64,000 nucleotides of DNA from Pectinophora gossypiella (Eukaryota; Arthropoda; Insecta; Lepidoptera; Gelechiidae). This document shows, piece by piece, positions 1 through 11,211 of this stretch (positions within the stretch are counted from its first letter, which is position 1; each line of letters opens with the position of its first letter). Where the stretch lies: positions 434,001 to 498,000 of the forward strand of contig NC_065409.1 of assembly GCF_024362695.1 (NCBI RefSeq). Direction: 5' to 3'. The notes below the pieces were generated by a model, which did not search any database, was not told the DNA's origin, and was given only the letters and a program-made list of their open reading frames with translations. The translations under genes were made by a program, and so were the position numbers.

Positions 1-3000
1 CTCGGACGTGACGCTGGTGGTGGAGGGGCAGCGCATCCCCGCCCACAAGGTGATCCTCGCCGCGAGCAGCGACTACTTCCGCGCGCTCCTGTACGGCGGC
101 ATGAGGGAAGCCAACCAGGTACATAAACTGCCTATATACGTCCCACTGCTGGGCACAGGCCTCCCCTCAATCCACCGGAGGGGGTATGGGGAATACTCCA
201 CCACGCTGCTCCACTGCGGGTTCGTGGAGGTGTTTTTACGGCTAATAGCCGGGACCAACGGCTTAACACCCTCCGAAGCACGGAATCATCTTACTTTTTT
301 TCGGACAATCAGGTGATTCAAGCTTGAAAAGTCCTTACCAAACAAAGGACAATCTCACAAAGTGATTTCGACAATGTCCCCATCGGGAATCGAACCCGGA
401 CCTCCAGATCGTGAGCCTAACGCTCTAACCACTAGACCACGGAGGCTGTTACAACCAGGTACCTAGCTCTTAAATCATCATCATGTCATCTCCCTAGCGT
501 TATCCCGTTTTTCACAGGGTCCGCTTACCTAACCTGAACATTTGACAGGTCCGGTTTTTTTATAGAAGCGACTGCTTGTCTGACTTTTGATCCAGCGAAG
601 CGAAAGCCCAATACGGGGTAAGTTATCTCCGAAACGCATTTCTCGGGATAGTGAGTTTCCTTACGATGTTTTTCTTCACCGCTGAGCACATGATAATAAT
701 TTATGGTCTCAACCAAGAATTGGAAAACAAATTCGAAAATCTGGTTTAGGCCCGTGTTGGAATTCAAACCTGTGACCCTGTGAAACGTGTGTGTGTGTGT
801 GTTAGAGTCAAGACTCTAACTGTGAGGTCACAAGCCCTTGGGCTTCCTGTCAATCTAGCTACAAATATACTCGTTCGTAACGCCGGACACGTTCTTCTCT
901 AACGTAATGGACCAATATAAAGGGATGATCACCTATCACTCATTGGCTTTTACATCTGTTTCTGAAGATTTATAAATTATGAGACTTATCAGCATTACTT
1001 TTTGGTAGCTCTCGTCACTAGTTCCCAATAATTTAGTACCTAACTTAACCAAATTGTTTCAGGCCGAAGTTGAGCTACAGGCGCCATTGCAAGCTTTCAA
1101 AGCTCTGTTGCGCTATGTGTACTCAGGTAATAACACACATTTTTTAAACTTTGTGGTGTTGCATAAATTTTCATCCAAAGTTTGTGGTTAATTCACAATA
1201 AATCTTACTACACCATTTATTGTTTTGAGTTACGAATAATACGAGCACGCATTCAGGGCACATGGGGCTGTCGCTCCTCCGCGAGGACACAGTACTGGAC
1301 ATGCTGGGCCTGGCGCACCAGTTCAACTTCCAGGAGCTGGAGGCGGCCATCTCAGACTACCTGCGGCAGGTGCTGGCGCTTCGCAACGTGTGCGCCGTCC
1401 TCGACGCCGCCAGGTAAATACGGATACCATCGTCATTAGTCGGAAATCCTCCACAGCTATGGGGCTAAAATGACCACATTAGAGCATTTCATCTAAGGAG
1501 CAATATTGCAATTTGACATTTGCGCAGGTAAAAGTTAGCGCGCAATGCCAACAAATGTCAAAAGAATTTTGGTTTTTTTAGATGAATTGACTCAATGTGG
1601 CCTTTTAACCCCTCTGAACATGGACCTCCCTCTCCCTAAACTCTTCTCTTGCCTGCATCCAAAGGTTTCCTGTGACGTTCAGGTCATCGATCGACTTTGT
1701 GGGGGCCTACCTATGCTACGCTTGTACACAGATATCATGGACTTAATGGCCTGCAGAATCTGCCGCGATATAGCCCCCGCAGCCCCGCATACCGCTACTG
1801 GACGTGATACCTCGATATCGATCACTATCATAATGTTTTATAGATTTCAGAAAACATAACATTTACGATATAGATGCAGGTTAGCAACCTATTTACGTAA
1901 TGCACACTGTCTTTATAAGTTCTCAGGGCTCCAATTATATAAAATTATGTGTGAATAGAATTATGTGTATAAAATTGTGTGTGGCAGATTGTACGGGCTG
2001 GAGGCGCTGATGGACTACTGCTTCAACTTCCTCGACAGAAACGCCGCCGAGGTCCTGCAGCACGACTCCTTCCTGCAGCTTTCAGTCGTGAGTTCTGTTT
2101 GTATACATTTATGTATTTCACGATGAAAGGTTATTTTCGACGATACTGACAGATGCACTTTTCGGATACTTAATTAAATTTGAGCTAGTTTAAATGCATT
2201 TAGCGATTTGATGGTCTATCTGACCACAATAATACGATGGTAGCTGACTATAAATAGATGAGTTCTACCACTGGTCCGCCAGAATGCTCTGCCCGGACAT
2301 TTCCAGTACATAAATCATGTCTCTTGGTGATATGGATTGAAATGAGTTAAGTTGATACTTAAGCGGCGCGTTCACTGGACGGAGTGTCAGGCTTTTTCTT
2401 GATTGACGCGCTGGTTGATCCCGCTATAGGGGATATAAAAACTCAAATACCGACGCTCTATCGGCTCCAGTTTCGCTGAAGTGGACGGGTAACTTTTGTG
2501 TTTGCAGTATTAGAAGCCGAAGCTTCAAGGTTGTTGCGATTGTTCCCAGGAAGCGCTGCAGGGTCTACTGGAGCGCGACTCGTTTTTCGCGCCGGAGGTG
2601 GACATCTTCAAGGCGGTGTGCAACTGGTTCACCGCCAACCAGCAGTGGGTCAAGTCTGACGCTGGGCAGGCGCAGGTGGTAAGATCGCTTGACAACGCAT
2701 TTGATAATTCATAGCAGAAACAGAGACATGGGTCTCAAATTCAGAAACATCTTTATTCATTAAGTAATATAGTTAATTTCAATTCAATCAATTTTTACAT
2801 AAATATTTTTTGTCCAATGTCTCATCCGCCTAAAACTACTGCAGCTTCTCACAACCTGTGTAGCTGAAGAATAGTAGCTGCAAGAATAAAATCTCGCACT
2901 TGTGAAACGGATAGGTCATTGAAACACCATCTGAGATTATCACATCATAATGTAGTTAAATACACTGCTCATGGGACCAAGAAGAAATGGAAACCTGATC

Positions 3001-6000
3001 TCTTTCGTATTCTGGACTTTATTGCACTGGTGACAATGTAAGTAATGTCCCAGTGGAGTTATGGAGTCCGTAAAAGTAACAGAAAATGCTGGAAGCAAAT
3101 ACTCCAGAATAGCCTCTTTAAAAAGCGTCATTGGACACCGTTCGACGTTCACGCACTCATCATCATATGCCTCGTCCGTCTACTGAAGACGAATTAAGAT
3201 TCGTCTTGACTGTATAGTCCGATACGGGAGCGGCAGGGTCTATCGCACGCTCGGCAGAAAATAGTTGCAGGTTCACACACTAACACATGATTTATTTCTT
3301 TCTTTCATATACTCCGAACCTTACAAACTCAAGACTGAAACTGAACCGAATGTGTTGCTTGACCAGGAGAAGATATTGAAGTGCGTGCGGCTGACGCTAA
3401 TGAGCCTGGAGGAACTGCTGACGGTGGTGCGTCCCTTCGCGCTGGTGACTCCCGACATGCTGCTTGACGCCATACAGGAGAAGACGCAGACAAAGAGCAC
3501 TGACTTGAGGCATCGAGGACTGCTATGTGAGTATTAGAGTTGAATATCAAAATATGGTGGATGGAGATGACCGTGACCAAGAATGGCAAAGGGATGTGTA
3601 AATAAACCAGCAAGAGACCGGTATAGTGGGCAAAATGGACTTAATGGACCAAAGGGCGCTACAAATACATACATGATTACTTTCCGATCTAATGTTGTAT
3701 TGTTCTTAATGAGCTAAATAAAATCCGTGATAGCCCTGTTCGGAGAACGCGTGACTTAGGGTCACGGGTCAGGAACCCGGCTAGGGCACTAAAGCACCGC
3801 ATTAGACTTTTTGAATTGATATCACGTTTGTGCCAGGTTAATGGCAATAGGCTCGCTCTCTATTACATGGGTGTATATGTATACTACACCTCTGTATCGC
3901 TGAGGATATAAGCCTGATACTTGTTATGTTATGTTCAATAAGCTTTCCCGTTACAGTGCCAGAAGAGAATGTAGCGACACCGAAGCGCGGCGCGCGCGTG
4001 ATCTCAGGCGACATGCGCTCGGCGCTGCTGGACGGCGACACGGAGACATACGACATGGAGCGCGGCTACACGCGACACACCATCAGCGACGCGCCCGACA
4101 ACCCCGGCATCGTGGTCCGCCTCGCCGCTCACACCATCATCAACCACGTGCGGCTGCTGCTGTGGGACAGGGACAACAGGTAACACTCACGCTATATGAT
4201 CTGGGTATACACACGTTTATTCAATGCGATAAATTTTGATAAACGCGTCAAACTTGGATAAACGCGACAAATTTGGATAAACGCGACAAAATTGGATAAA
4301 CGCGACAAACTTGGATAAACGCGACAAATTTGGATAAACGCGACAAACTTGGATATCAGACCGTGTTCACCGTATTTAGGTTAGGTTAGGCTTTTTTGAA
4401 TTAAAAACGTTGTCAATGCGGTAAGCGCAGGACTGGAAAGGATGGTGGAAAGTTGAGGAGGCCTGCCTATGTTCCCAGTAGTGCGTTTATACGGGTTGAT
4501 TGATAATGATGATGACCCAAGTCAACAAACTGGTTACAATTTCCCCACTTCCAACCAACAGATCGTACGCGTACTTTATCGAGGTGTCGGTAGACCAGAA
4601 GGACTGGGTGCGCGTTATCGACCACAGCAACTACTTCTGCCGCTCGTGGCAGAACCTCTACTTCGAGCCACGCGTCGTGCAGTATATCAAGCTTGTTGGC
4701 ACCAGCAATACTGTCAATAAGGTTGGTGGCATGCTTCTACTTCTGTCGTGTGGGTTGTGAGGTGGAATACCAACCTTACCGACCTTGGTGAGGGGGGTTG
4801 TTATTGAGCCGCGGCTAGAAACAGTGGGAAAGTCTCTTGTAACGACTACATTCTTACTTAGGAAATAGTACCTCATCTTACTTTCGGACAATCGGGTGAT
4901 CAGCCTGTAATGTCTTAACCAAAGTAGGGTTAACAAAGTGCTTTTCACCGGGATCCGAAAACGGATCAGGATCGTGAGCCTAACGCTTAATCACTGGACC
5001 ACGGAGTTAGTATTACTTGAAGTTATATATTTGATCTGTATTTCTGAAGAACATCCTGTCGTTAGGTGTTCCACGCGGTGGCGCTGGAGGCGATGCACAC
5101 GACGAAGGTGCCGCCGCTGTGCAACGGGCTGGTGCGGCCCGTGCACAACGTGGCCACCGTCGATCTCTCCGCCGTCGTCATCGAGGGGATCAGGTGTGTA
5201 ATTCGACAACTCCTAGTCTCCTTGACAGATTACTGTCACCTTCCTGGTATGCATAGAATCACCGAGGAGTTCCCACTCTTCGCCAGTCCTGATGTTAAAG
5301 TCCCAAACACTGTCTTCCTGATCATCATCTCCCTAGCCGCTAGGTCCTAGTCCGTTTTAATATTGGAAAGAAAAAACAATATTGATATTAGATCATCTTA
5401 GACCGACTTCTATTTCTAGATTAGTATTTTCAATCAATCATTTAATATTTTTTTTATCTTTCACCCATTCGAATCATACATTATTAATTGGCATCAATCC
5501 AATGCTCAACAGTCGTTCCCGCAACGCGCTCCTGAACGGCGACACGGAGCACTACGACTGGGACCAGGGCTACACGTGCCACCAGCTGGGATCGGGCGCC
5601 ATCGTGGTGCAGCTGGCGCAGCCCTACCTGCTGTCCTCCATACGCATGCTGCTGTGGGACTGCGACTACCGCCACTACTCCTACTACGTGGAGACCAGCC
5701 TGAACTATTGGGACTGGGAGATGGTCTGCGACCGGACGAGAGACGCTTGCAGGTAAAGATAAAGGCCCGCACACGCTATCGTCCCTTGTCGATAGCTTGA
5801 AAGAAACAAAACTGTCTCCACGGAACGGCAACGTCGCAAGACGGAACGCATTGCCAAATTGGTTTGGCAAATGCGACGTTGCCGTTCCGTGGTTCTTAGT
5901 ACAAATTTTCTGACATTTTGTGAACTTCACCTGCATTCTCATAGGACAAGTAAGTAAAGTCGTAACGTGAGCTGAACAGGCTTACTGTTTACAAAACAAG

Positions 6001-7573
6001 AATGTGCAGGTCGTATCGTATCAGGAGGTGAAGGATTTGGCGGGAAGAAGAGAGGAATGGCGATAACTCCACCGCCGAGAGCGCAGCTCTTAAATAAAGA
6101 GAGATTATTGATGTAACAATAATTCCCACCTGTAATGCTGTATGTTCCTTGTGTGTAGATAAATAAATATATGCGATGTTGTCGTAGGTCATGGCAAGTG
6201 ATCTACTTCTCACAGCGACCCGTCTCCATCATTAGGATCGTCGGCACCAATAATTCTGTCAATGAGGTCAGTCTATCATTTTTAAACGTATCTACATAAA
6301 CTCACGTCTTTTTCCTACCTGGACATCTGGGGGGTTAAAATGAATGTCAAAAAGCAATATTGCTATTTGACATTTGTTTGCATTGCGCACTTACTTTTAT
6401 CTGCGCAAATGTCAAATTGCAATATGGCTTTTTTAGATGACTTGCTTCTATGTGACCGTTTTAACCCGCCTCGACAAGTAGAGGTTATGGAATTGGGTAG
6501 TTTCCTAGGTCAAAGATAAATTATGAAATTCTGATTACTAAATAAATACAAGTCTAAAGATGTCAAAAAACGTCTTCTTTTTTCTATTGAACTTATTCAT
6601 GAATTTGAATAAAGAAAAATGTAATAATTTTGTCACGTTTTTCTATGACGTCACAGGTTGCTGTTTCATACAAATTCCACAGTCATTTCGTGTTTTGACG
6701 TTTAGTAAAAAGTAACTGATTTGACTAGTTGGAAACTACTCTATTCGATCAGCTTTCACCATCTTAAGATTGAGTATTTATGATTTTGGCAAGTTGAAGA
6801 AAGTATTTAAAAGGATCAGCCCAAATATCAATGTGCTTTTTAAAAAAGTGCTTGTGTGGTTTTCACTATAAGGGTTGTTATAAATGATTGTAGGTGTTCC
6901 ACCTGGTGCACCTGGAGTGCCCGGCGCAGGTGGAGGAGGCGCGCGACGACCCCGCCGCCAAGAAGCAGCGGCCTTCTCCCGACACACGGCTGAATCCTTC
7001 GCCCCCGGGTATGTACATAAATAATAACACTGTATATCCTCATGCGGCTTAGATTTCCGGTTAAACAGTTTTGGATTGTAAAAAGACTGGGCCTTAAGAC
7101 CGTAGCGTTTGATGATAATGACAATTCCAAATTTTTACAAAAGTGACTACCATCTCTCGGGCGTGCGTTGTCTCACAAAGTTCTCCTTCACTGGTAAGCA
7201 TGTGATATAAATTGATCCATACTTGTCTTGGAAAACAAATTCACTGATCCTAGAATTACTTTGCCTAGAATTCGACACCGCAACCTTCGGAATGAAATGC
7301 GACTTTTTGACTATTACCATGATGGCTTGCACTCATATGCTATTATTTTAGTAATGTACCATTGCTGACGAGGAGTGGGTGTGTATACTATACACCTCTA
7401 CCTACCTCTTCGGAGATGCAGGCGTGATGTTATGTGGTCAATTTGCAGGCCGGGAGCCGGAGCCGGCGCCGGCGTCGTCGCCGCCGTCGGACGCGGGCAG
7501 TGCGGGCAGCCCGGCGCGGGTCGTGCCGCCCGCCGAGACCGCCACCGAGGCCGCCGAGCGGTACGACGACTGA
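1..7573 (+). CDS. BTBD9: BTBD9 (BTB/POZ domain protein 9), 5'-partial, 13 coding exons
   Basis: Cullin-3 substrate-adaptor family protein; in flies and mammals it is linked to dopamine signalling, sleep and iron handling (family knowledge). Exons: 1-118, 1063-1126, 1257-1413, 1988-2087, 2550-2678, 3367-3526, 3957-4179, 4562-4721, 5066-5193, 5513-5752, 6188-6266, 6894-7008, 7449-7573 (TGA). All phases join and give about 598 codons; human BTBD9 is about 612 aa, so only the N-terminal few dozen residues lie outside the window. Exons 1-3 encode the BTB domain (SDVTLVVEGQRIPAHKVILA), exons 3-6 the BACK region, and exons 7-9 and 10-12 two homologous C-terminal F5/8-type repeats (LLDGDTETYDMERGYT and LLNGDTEHYDWDQGYT). 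The last exon encodes a low-complexity Pro/Ala/Glu tail. Every intron has GT-AG borders. Confidence 0.95.
119..235 (-). mobile_element. Short SINE fragment abutting the BTBD9 exon 1 donor
   Basis: The sequence beginning right after the exon end (tacataaactgcctatata, then a CCCACTGCTGGGCACAGGCC core) matches the reverse complement of the copy at 37980-38084. The splice donor GTACAT overlaps its first bases. A remnant of the same family is at about 7785-7840. Confidence 0.7.
280..449 (-). mobile_element. tRNA-derived SINE (family 1), partial, minus strand
   Basis: Reading the minus strand gives a tRNA-like head with an RNA polymerase III B box (ggttcgaatccc-type, here in a CCCATCGGGAATCGAACCCG context) and an A-box region near 440. 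It is followed by the body shared with the complete copies at 21276-21603 and 42062-42389. It lies in BTBD9 intron 1. Confidence 0.75.
484..850 (-). mobile_element. tRNA-derived SINE (family 2), minus strand
   Basis: This copy is collinear with 18821-19142: a CTCCCTAGCGTTA start, the GCGACTGC..TGTCTGAC core, the CTCCGAAACGCATTT block and a CCCGTGTTGG B-box-like block. A (GT)n run sits at 786-803. Further remnants lie near 7160-7300, 55570-55690 and 59030-59210. It lies in BTBD9 intron 1. Confidence 0.7.
1461..1612. mobile_element. Palindromic MITE, GGGGTTAAAA family, copy 1
   Basis: An imperfect palindrome starting GGGGCTAAAATGACCACATT and ending with the matching inverted AATGTGGCCTTTTAACCCC. 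The inner arms carry AGCAATATTGCAATTTGACA. Copies 2 and 3 are at 6331-6467 and 20886-21028. It lies in BTBD9 intron 3. Confidence 0.8.
2740..2880 (-). repeat. LINE 3'-end fragment, minus strand
   Basis: The blocks ATCTTTATTCATTAAGTAA and CTCATCCGCCTAAAACTACT are shared, inverted, with 22215-22435 and, in the same sense, with 57594-57690. The best copy (22215-22435) ends in a polyadenylation-like AATAAAG and a (TTTGAA)n tail. It lies in BTBD9 intron 5. Confidence 0.6.
3715..3800 (+). repeat. tRNA-like SINE fragment (family 4)
   Basis: AATCCGTGATAGCCCTGTTC with its following B-box-like block is the inverted counterpart of the element at 20400-20575. It lies in BTBD9 intron 6. Confidence 0.55.
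4231..4353. repeat. 20-bp tandem repeat, about six copies
   Basis: Units of about 20 bp (TTGGATAAACGCGACAAA with small changes) follow one another through BTBD9 intron 7, immediately downstream of exon 7. The periodicity is visible by eye. Confidence 0.9.
4745..5007 (-). mobile_element. tRNA-derived SINE (family 1), minus strand
   Basis: It runs from the 3' block (GTGTGGGTTGTGAGGTGGA) through the CTTACTTTCGGACAATC body to the tRNA-like head ending GGACCACGGAG. It lies in BTBD9 intron 8. Confidence 0.8.
5817..5892. repeat. 76-nt near-perfect stem-loop
   Basis: Arms CCACGGAACGGCAACGTCGC and its exact reverse complement enclose a short spacer with a second pairing block (TTGCCAAA / TTTGGCAA). 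It lies in BTBD9 intron 10. A tiny MITE is the simplest reading; a structured RNA cannot be excluded. Confidence 0.8.
6331..6467. mobile_element. Palindromic MITE, GGGGTTAAAA family, copy 2
   Basis: Begins GGGGTTAAAATGAATGTCAA and ends TGTGACCGTTTTAACCC. The inner arms share CAATATTGC and TTTGACATTTG with copies 1 and 3. It lies in BTBD9 intron 11. Confidence 0.8.
6494..6740. mobile_element. MITE with GTAGTTTCC termini, copy 1
   Basis: The termini GGGTAGTTTCC and GGAAACTAC are inverted. The internal sequence (GTAAAAAGTAACTGATTTGA, CGTGTTTTGACG) is shared with the copy at 15499-15695. It lies in BTBD9 intron 11. Confidence 0.75.
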
Positions 7574-9985
7574 GGCGCCGCCCGCCTCGGGGACACCGCG
7601 GTCTCTACACGCCGCAGTGGTAACATACTCTTCTAGTTAGTGACTTTCCTAGCAGCGCGACGTGAATCTTGCGACAACGAAACAAATGACGGTTGGAATA
7701 TAGGGCGGATTACAGCCGCGACACTAGAGACGTCCCGCGGATTTCACTGGAACTAAATGATAACATAACCGGAGGGGTATGGATCATAATCCACTCTGCT
7801 CCACTGCGGGTTGGTGAAGGTATTTGGGCTAGTAGCCCGGGACCAATGGCGTAACTGAATGATAAGTCATAATAATTCCATGCAGATACTGCGACGCCAG
7901 CGCCACAGTCGCGGGACTTCTGTCGTGGCGCGGACCTAGATATACGAATACGAAACGTTAAAATGTGAATGCAATTTATTAGGAACAATCAATTGTGACG
8001 TCATCGAAAAATTGACATCGAACTTTTTGTCTCATTGTTCAAACGTCGAACTCTTTGTTTGAATTTCGGTCGTTCAGTACATGTTCAACACGTTCACATG
8101 TAGTGCGCACTGACAAATGCAGCATTGCGTTCGCGCTGTCTATGTAAAAAGGGTCTTAGCCAAATTCCAATCAAATGAAAACTTCATCAGTTTCCTAATG
8201 ACGAAAATTGTATCGGACAGTGATAATTTATCAAATGTAAATTTGGAACTGATTCATGCTATGTGCGAATGTGGCTTAGGTTAAAGAAAAGTGATTATGA
8301 GCAGTGTTATCAGACTAACCATTGAAAAGAACGTAGTAGTGATGTATAGTTGATTCGCTGCTTGCATCTTATATCACGTACTAGATAAACAACGAGAAAT
8401 ACGACACGTAAATACGATATGTACAGTAATGAGCAATATAATGTACTCACTTTACGACTCTGTCGCACTAACATATTTGACATTTAGTGAGACTTACAGT
8501 TCAATTTGTCAAAAAAGTTAAAGTGACATGGTACAAAAATGTATACATATTAATGCTCGTGACCGTACTAAGATAATTAAGCAAAAAAGTTAGTTGTCTA
8601 GTAATTCATGAATCGATTATCAAGAGTAAAGTATATGTGGCATGGTAGTAATTGACCCAATGGTCATGGCGTCTTCCTAAATATTTCTTTAAAATGAATA
8701 TCTTCTAATCATAATACGTATCAAAGTTTAAAGTATGGTCCACAAATGACTTCACAATGTATCGCATATATATTACTCACATTATTATGGATATAATGAT
8801 AGTGTAGAATTTACGGTTGTTCCACTAGTTCTGTATTTGGGTTTTTCGTAGTCTAAGAATGTGTTTCAAGTTTCTACCTGTGCTGCACCTAAGCAAACTG
8901 TTCCAGTAATGTTAAGTTTCTAAAAATATTAAGAAGCTCCTGTTTTAGTTATTTAGTGAGTAAGCTGATGTTTCTAGTCTGTTCTGTCGGTTATTTAAAT
9001 ATTATGATCCTTAATTATTTTCATGTTTAAATTTTATATTGACGACTCTTTTATTGACCTGTTTGTTGTAATAATTAAGTATCTACGGGATCTAAGGCTA
9101 TATTCACACGGCATTCTATTTCCCGTATAAAGTATACGAGGTTTTATTGAATTTAGCAGTAAATATAAACTTATTATTGTTTACATTAATGTTTATGCGG
9201 GAAAATCCCGGGTTAGGGATATTGCACCGCGCCCGTCCAGAATACATCAAAAATCGAATCGAATAGTCGCCATGTGAACATAGTCTCAATGATTTTAAAA
9301 TTTTGATAGTATCTCTGGTAACTTGTCAACTGTTTATTTATAAATAGGTTGTGATTAAAGGAAGTTTTCATTTCTTTTCACTATGTAAGTTATTTTTTTT
9401 AAATATCGTAAATATAAATGAATAATAATAATTGGTATGTTAAGGTAAATGGTGAAATTATTGCCATTATTTACGTAAAACAAGTGACGAAACAAATTAA
9501 TTTTATCATAAGCGAAGGAGAAAAGTTAACACAGATCTCATGTTATGAATTAATTATTGCACATTAGACATACCTATTCAAGTTATTGCTTGCACTACAA
9601 ATATTAATATGCTATTGTACGTCACTGGTAGGTCTGTGTTAATCTGCCCCTGTGGCGTAGGTTACGCATCGCGACATATATCGCAGGCTTCGACCAATAG
9701 AGGTATGACATTTATCTTTGTAGAAGGCAGTCTTGCATCTATTGGTGGACACCCACAATATTTGTCACATGTATGTAGATATAGAGACTTATGCGGGGCG
9801 GTAGTTTTATTTTTGTATGTAAATATTTGTTAGTAATCTTGAAGGGCGAGATTGAAGGTAGGCGGAGGGACACTAAACCACTGTGATATGGCGCCCTGCG
9901 CGCGCAGGGCGAGGGTATGTCTGTATCTTTAAGACAGAGGCACTATGGAGCTTTCAATATGTTTTAATAAAACTATAAACTTCTG
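7574..9985 (+). other. Probable BTBD9 3' UTR
   Basis: No coding region was found here. The first AATAAA followed closely by the convergent gene is at 9966-9971, which suggests a 3' UTR of about 2.4 kb. It contains a SINE remnant near 7785-7840, a MITE at 8421-8578 and an 18-bp GC palindrome at 9893-9910. The length is inferred from one polyadenylation signal. Confidence 0.5.
8421..8578. mobile_element. GTAC-bounded MITE, copy 1
   Basis: Imperfect terminal inverted repeats (GTACAGTAATGAGCAATATA and TTAATGCTCGTGACCGTAC) bound about 158 bp. Copies at 39779-39926 and 63207-63359 share the whole interior (CTGTCGCACTAACATATTTG). Confidence 0.8.
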
Positions 9986-10000
9986 ATTTGGTATTTTATT
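9966..10000. terminator. Facing polyadenylation signals of BTBD9 and GTPBP10
   Basis: AATAAA on the plus strand at 9966-9971 and on the minus strand at 9995-10000 face each other within 35 bp. Transcripts of the two convergent genes probably end in, or overlap across, this interval. Confidence 0.6.
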
Positions 10001-10047
10001 TTCTTATATTAATCTACTAATAAAGTTACTATCTATAAATCTTTATA

Positions 10048-11211
10048 CTATGTAACTTGAGGCCCTCTTTCTTTGATTGTAGCTCTGTTTCTACGCAAGA
10101 GTCTACTGGCATCAACAATGTCAGGGTTGTTCTCTTCTCCATATTCGTCTAATCTCTTCCTCAATAAATATTTCAAGTTTTTTATGCTTTCACTGTCCTT
10201 AAGAGCAGAAATACTTACAACATCCTCAAAAGTTATCACATTTTCTGGTCTGATTTCAGCAGGTACTGTATGGATAACTTTCTTAATATCCATCAATGCT
10301 TCTTTGACTCTTTTAAAAATCTCATCTGCTCCTTCCAAGTCCATCTTGTTTACAGCCAATATTGCTGGCTTCTCTAACAACTCAGGATCATACAACTCCA
10401 GTTCTTTGTTTAGGAGAAGGACAGTTTCCAAGCATGATCTTTTAGGATACTTAGGACTTAGTTGGAATCCCTGCACATCAGCTATAAAAAGCAATAATTT
10501 TGTCCTCTCTACATGCTTTAAAAACTTGTGACCAAGCCCTACATTTATATGAGCTCCTTCTATCAGACCAGGCAAGTCTGCTAGGGATATCTGCCGAAGA
10601 TCTTCAAATTGTATAATCCCTTTATTGGGCTTTATTGTAGTAAAAGGATAATTTGCTATTCTAGGTTTGGCTCTTGAAATGGCTTTCAAAAGAGAACTCT
10701 TGCCAGCATTAGGGAACCCGACGAGCCCGATATCAGCAATCAGTTTTAAATCCAACCGAACATGATGTGTCTGACCAAAGTGTCCAAGAAAGCTATTTTC
10801 CTGATTGCCTCCTGGGCCACCCCTAGCTATAATGATGGTTTCATCTTCCTTATCTATTGATCCCAATACTTTACCATCCTCTCTATACACGGTGACTCCA
10901 AGAGGAACCTCTAATTTAACATCTGCACCAGGATTACCTAAAATCTTGGTCTTTCGGCTATCTTCCCCATGGCCCGCAGTGATAGTTTTGGCGCGGAACT
11001 TACTTTGTATCGTCTTGAGGTTTGCATTTTCCTTGCCGATACAGTACACACATCCACCTTGTCCTCCGAGACCTCCGTACTTAGGAAGACCAGTGCCTCC
11101 TGTGCCACCTTTTACGTGTAGCCTAATGGAATCAAGAAACTTACTACGGAGGTACTTTCGTGGGCGTTTAATTTCTTTAATAGCAAATAAAGTTCTCGTT
11201 AAGAGAACCAT
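10048..11211 (-). CDS. GTPBP10: GTP-binding protein 10, mitochondrial Obg-family GTPase
   Basis: Obg-type GTPase that acts in assembly of the mitochondrial large ribosomal subunit (family knowledge). One uninterrupted 387-codon frame, close to the roughly 387 aa of the human protein. Residues about 24-150 are the glycine-rich Obg fold (GGTGGTGLPKYGGLGGQGG). The G domain shows G1 GFPNAGKS at 165-172, the switch-I threonines at 191-192, G3 DLPG at 212-215 and G4 NKMD at 288-291. The basic N-terminus (KEIKRPRKYLRSK) suits a mitochondrial import signal. A minus-strand AATAAA at 9995-10000 lies 48 bp beyond the stop. Intronless structure amid intron-rich neighbours is unremarkable for this small gene, and no poly-A tract suggests a retrocopy. 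Confidence 0.95.
   Translation of the reverse strand: MVLLTRTLFAIKEIKRPRKYLRSKFLDSIRLHVKGGTGGTGLPKYGGLGGQGGCVYCIGKENANLKTIQSKFRAKTITAGHGEDSRKTKILGNPGADVKLEVPLGVTVYREDGKVLGSIDKEDETIIIARGGPGGNQENSFLGHFGQTHHVRLDLKLIADIGLVGFPNAGKSSLLKAISRAKPRIANYPFTTIKPNKGIIQFEDLRQISLADLPGLIEGAHINVGLGHKFLKHVERTKLLLFIADVQGFQLSPKYPKRSCLETVLLLNKELELYDPELLEKPAILAVNKMDLEGADEIFKRVKEALMDIKKVIHTVPAEIRPENVITFEDVVSISALKDSESIKNLKYLLRKRLDEYGEENNPDIVDASRLLRRNRATIKERGPQVT

Noticed and set aside
4231..4353. CRISPR-like array of 20-bp repeats
   Set aside because: The units are contiguous with no spacers, and the genome is eukaryotic. This is an intronic tandem repeat.
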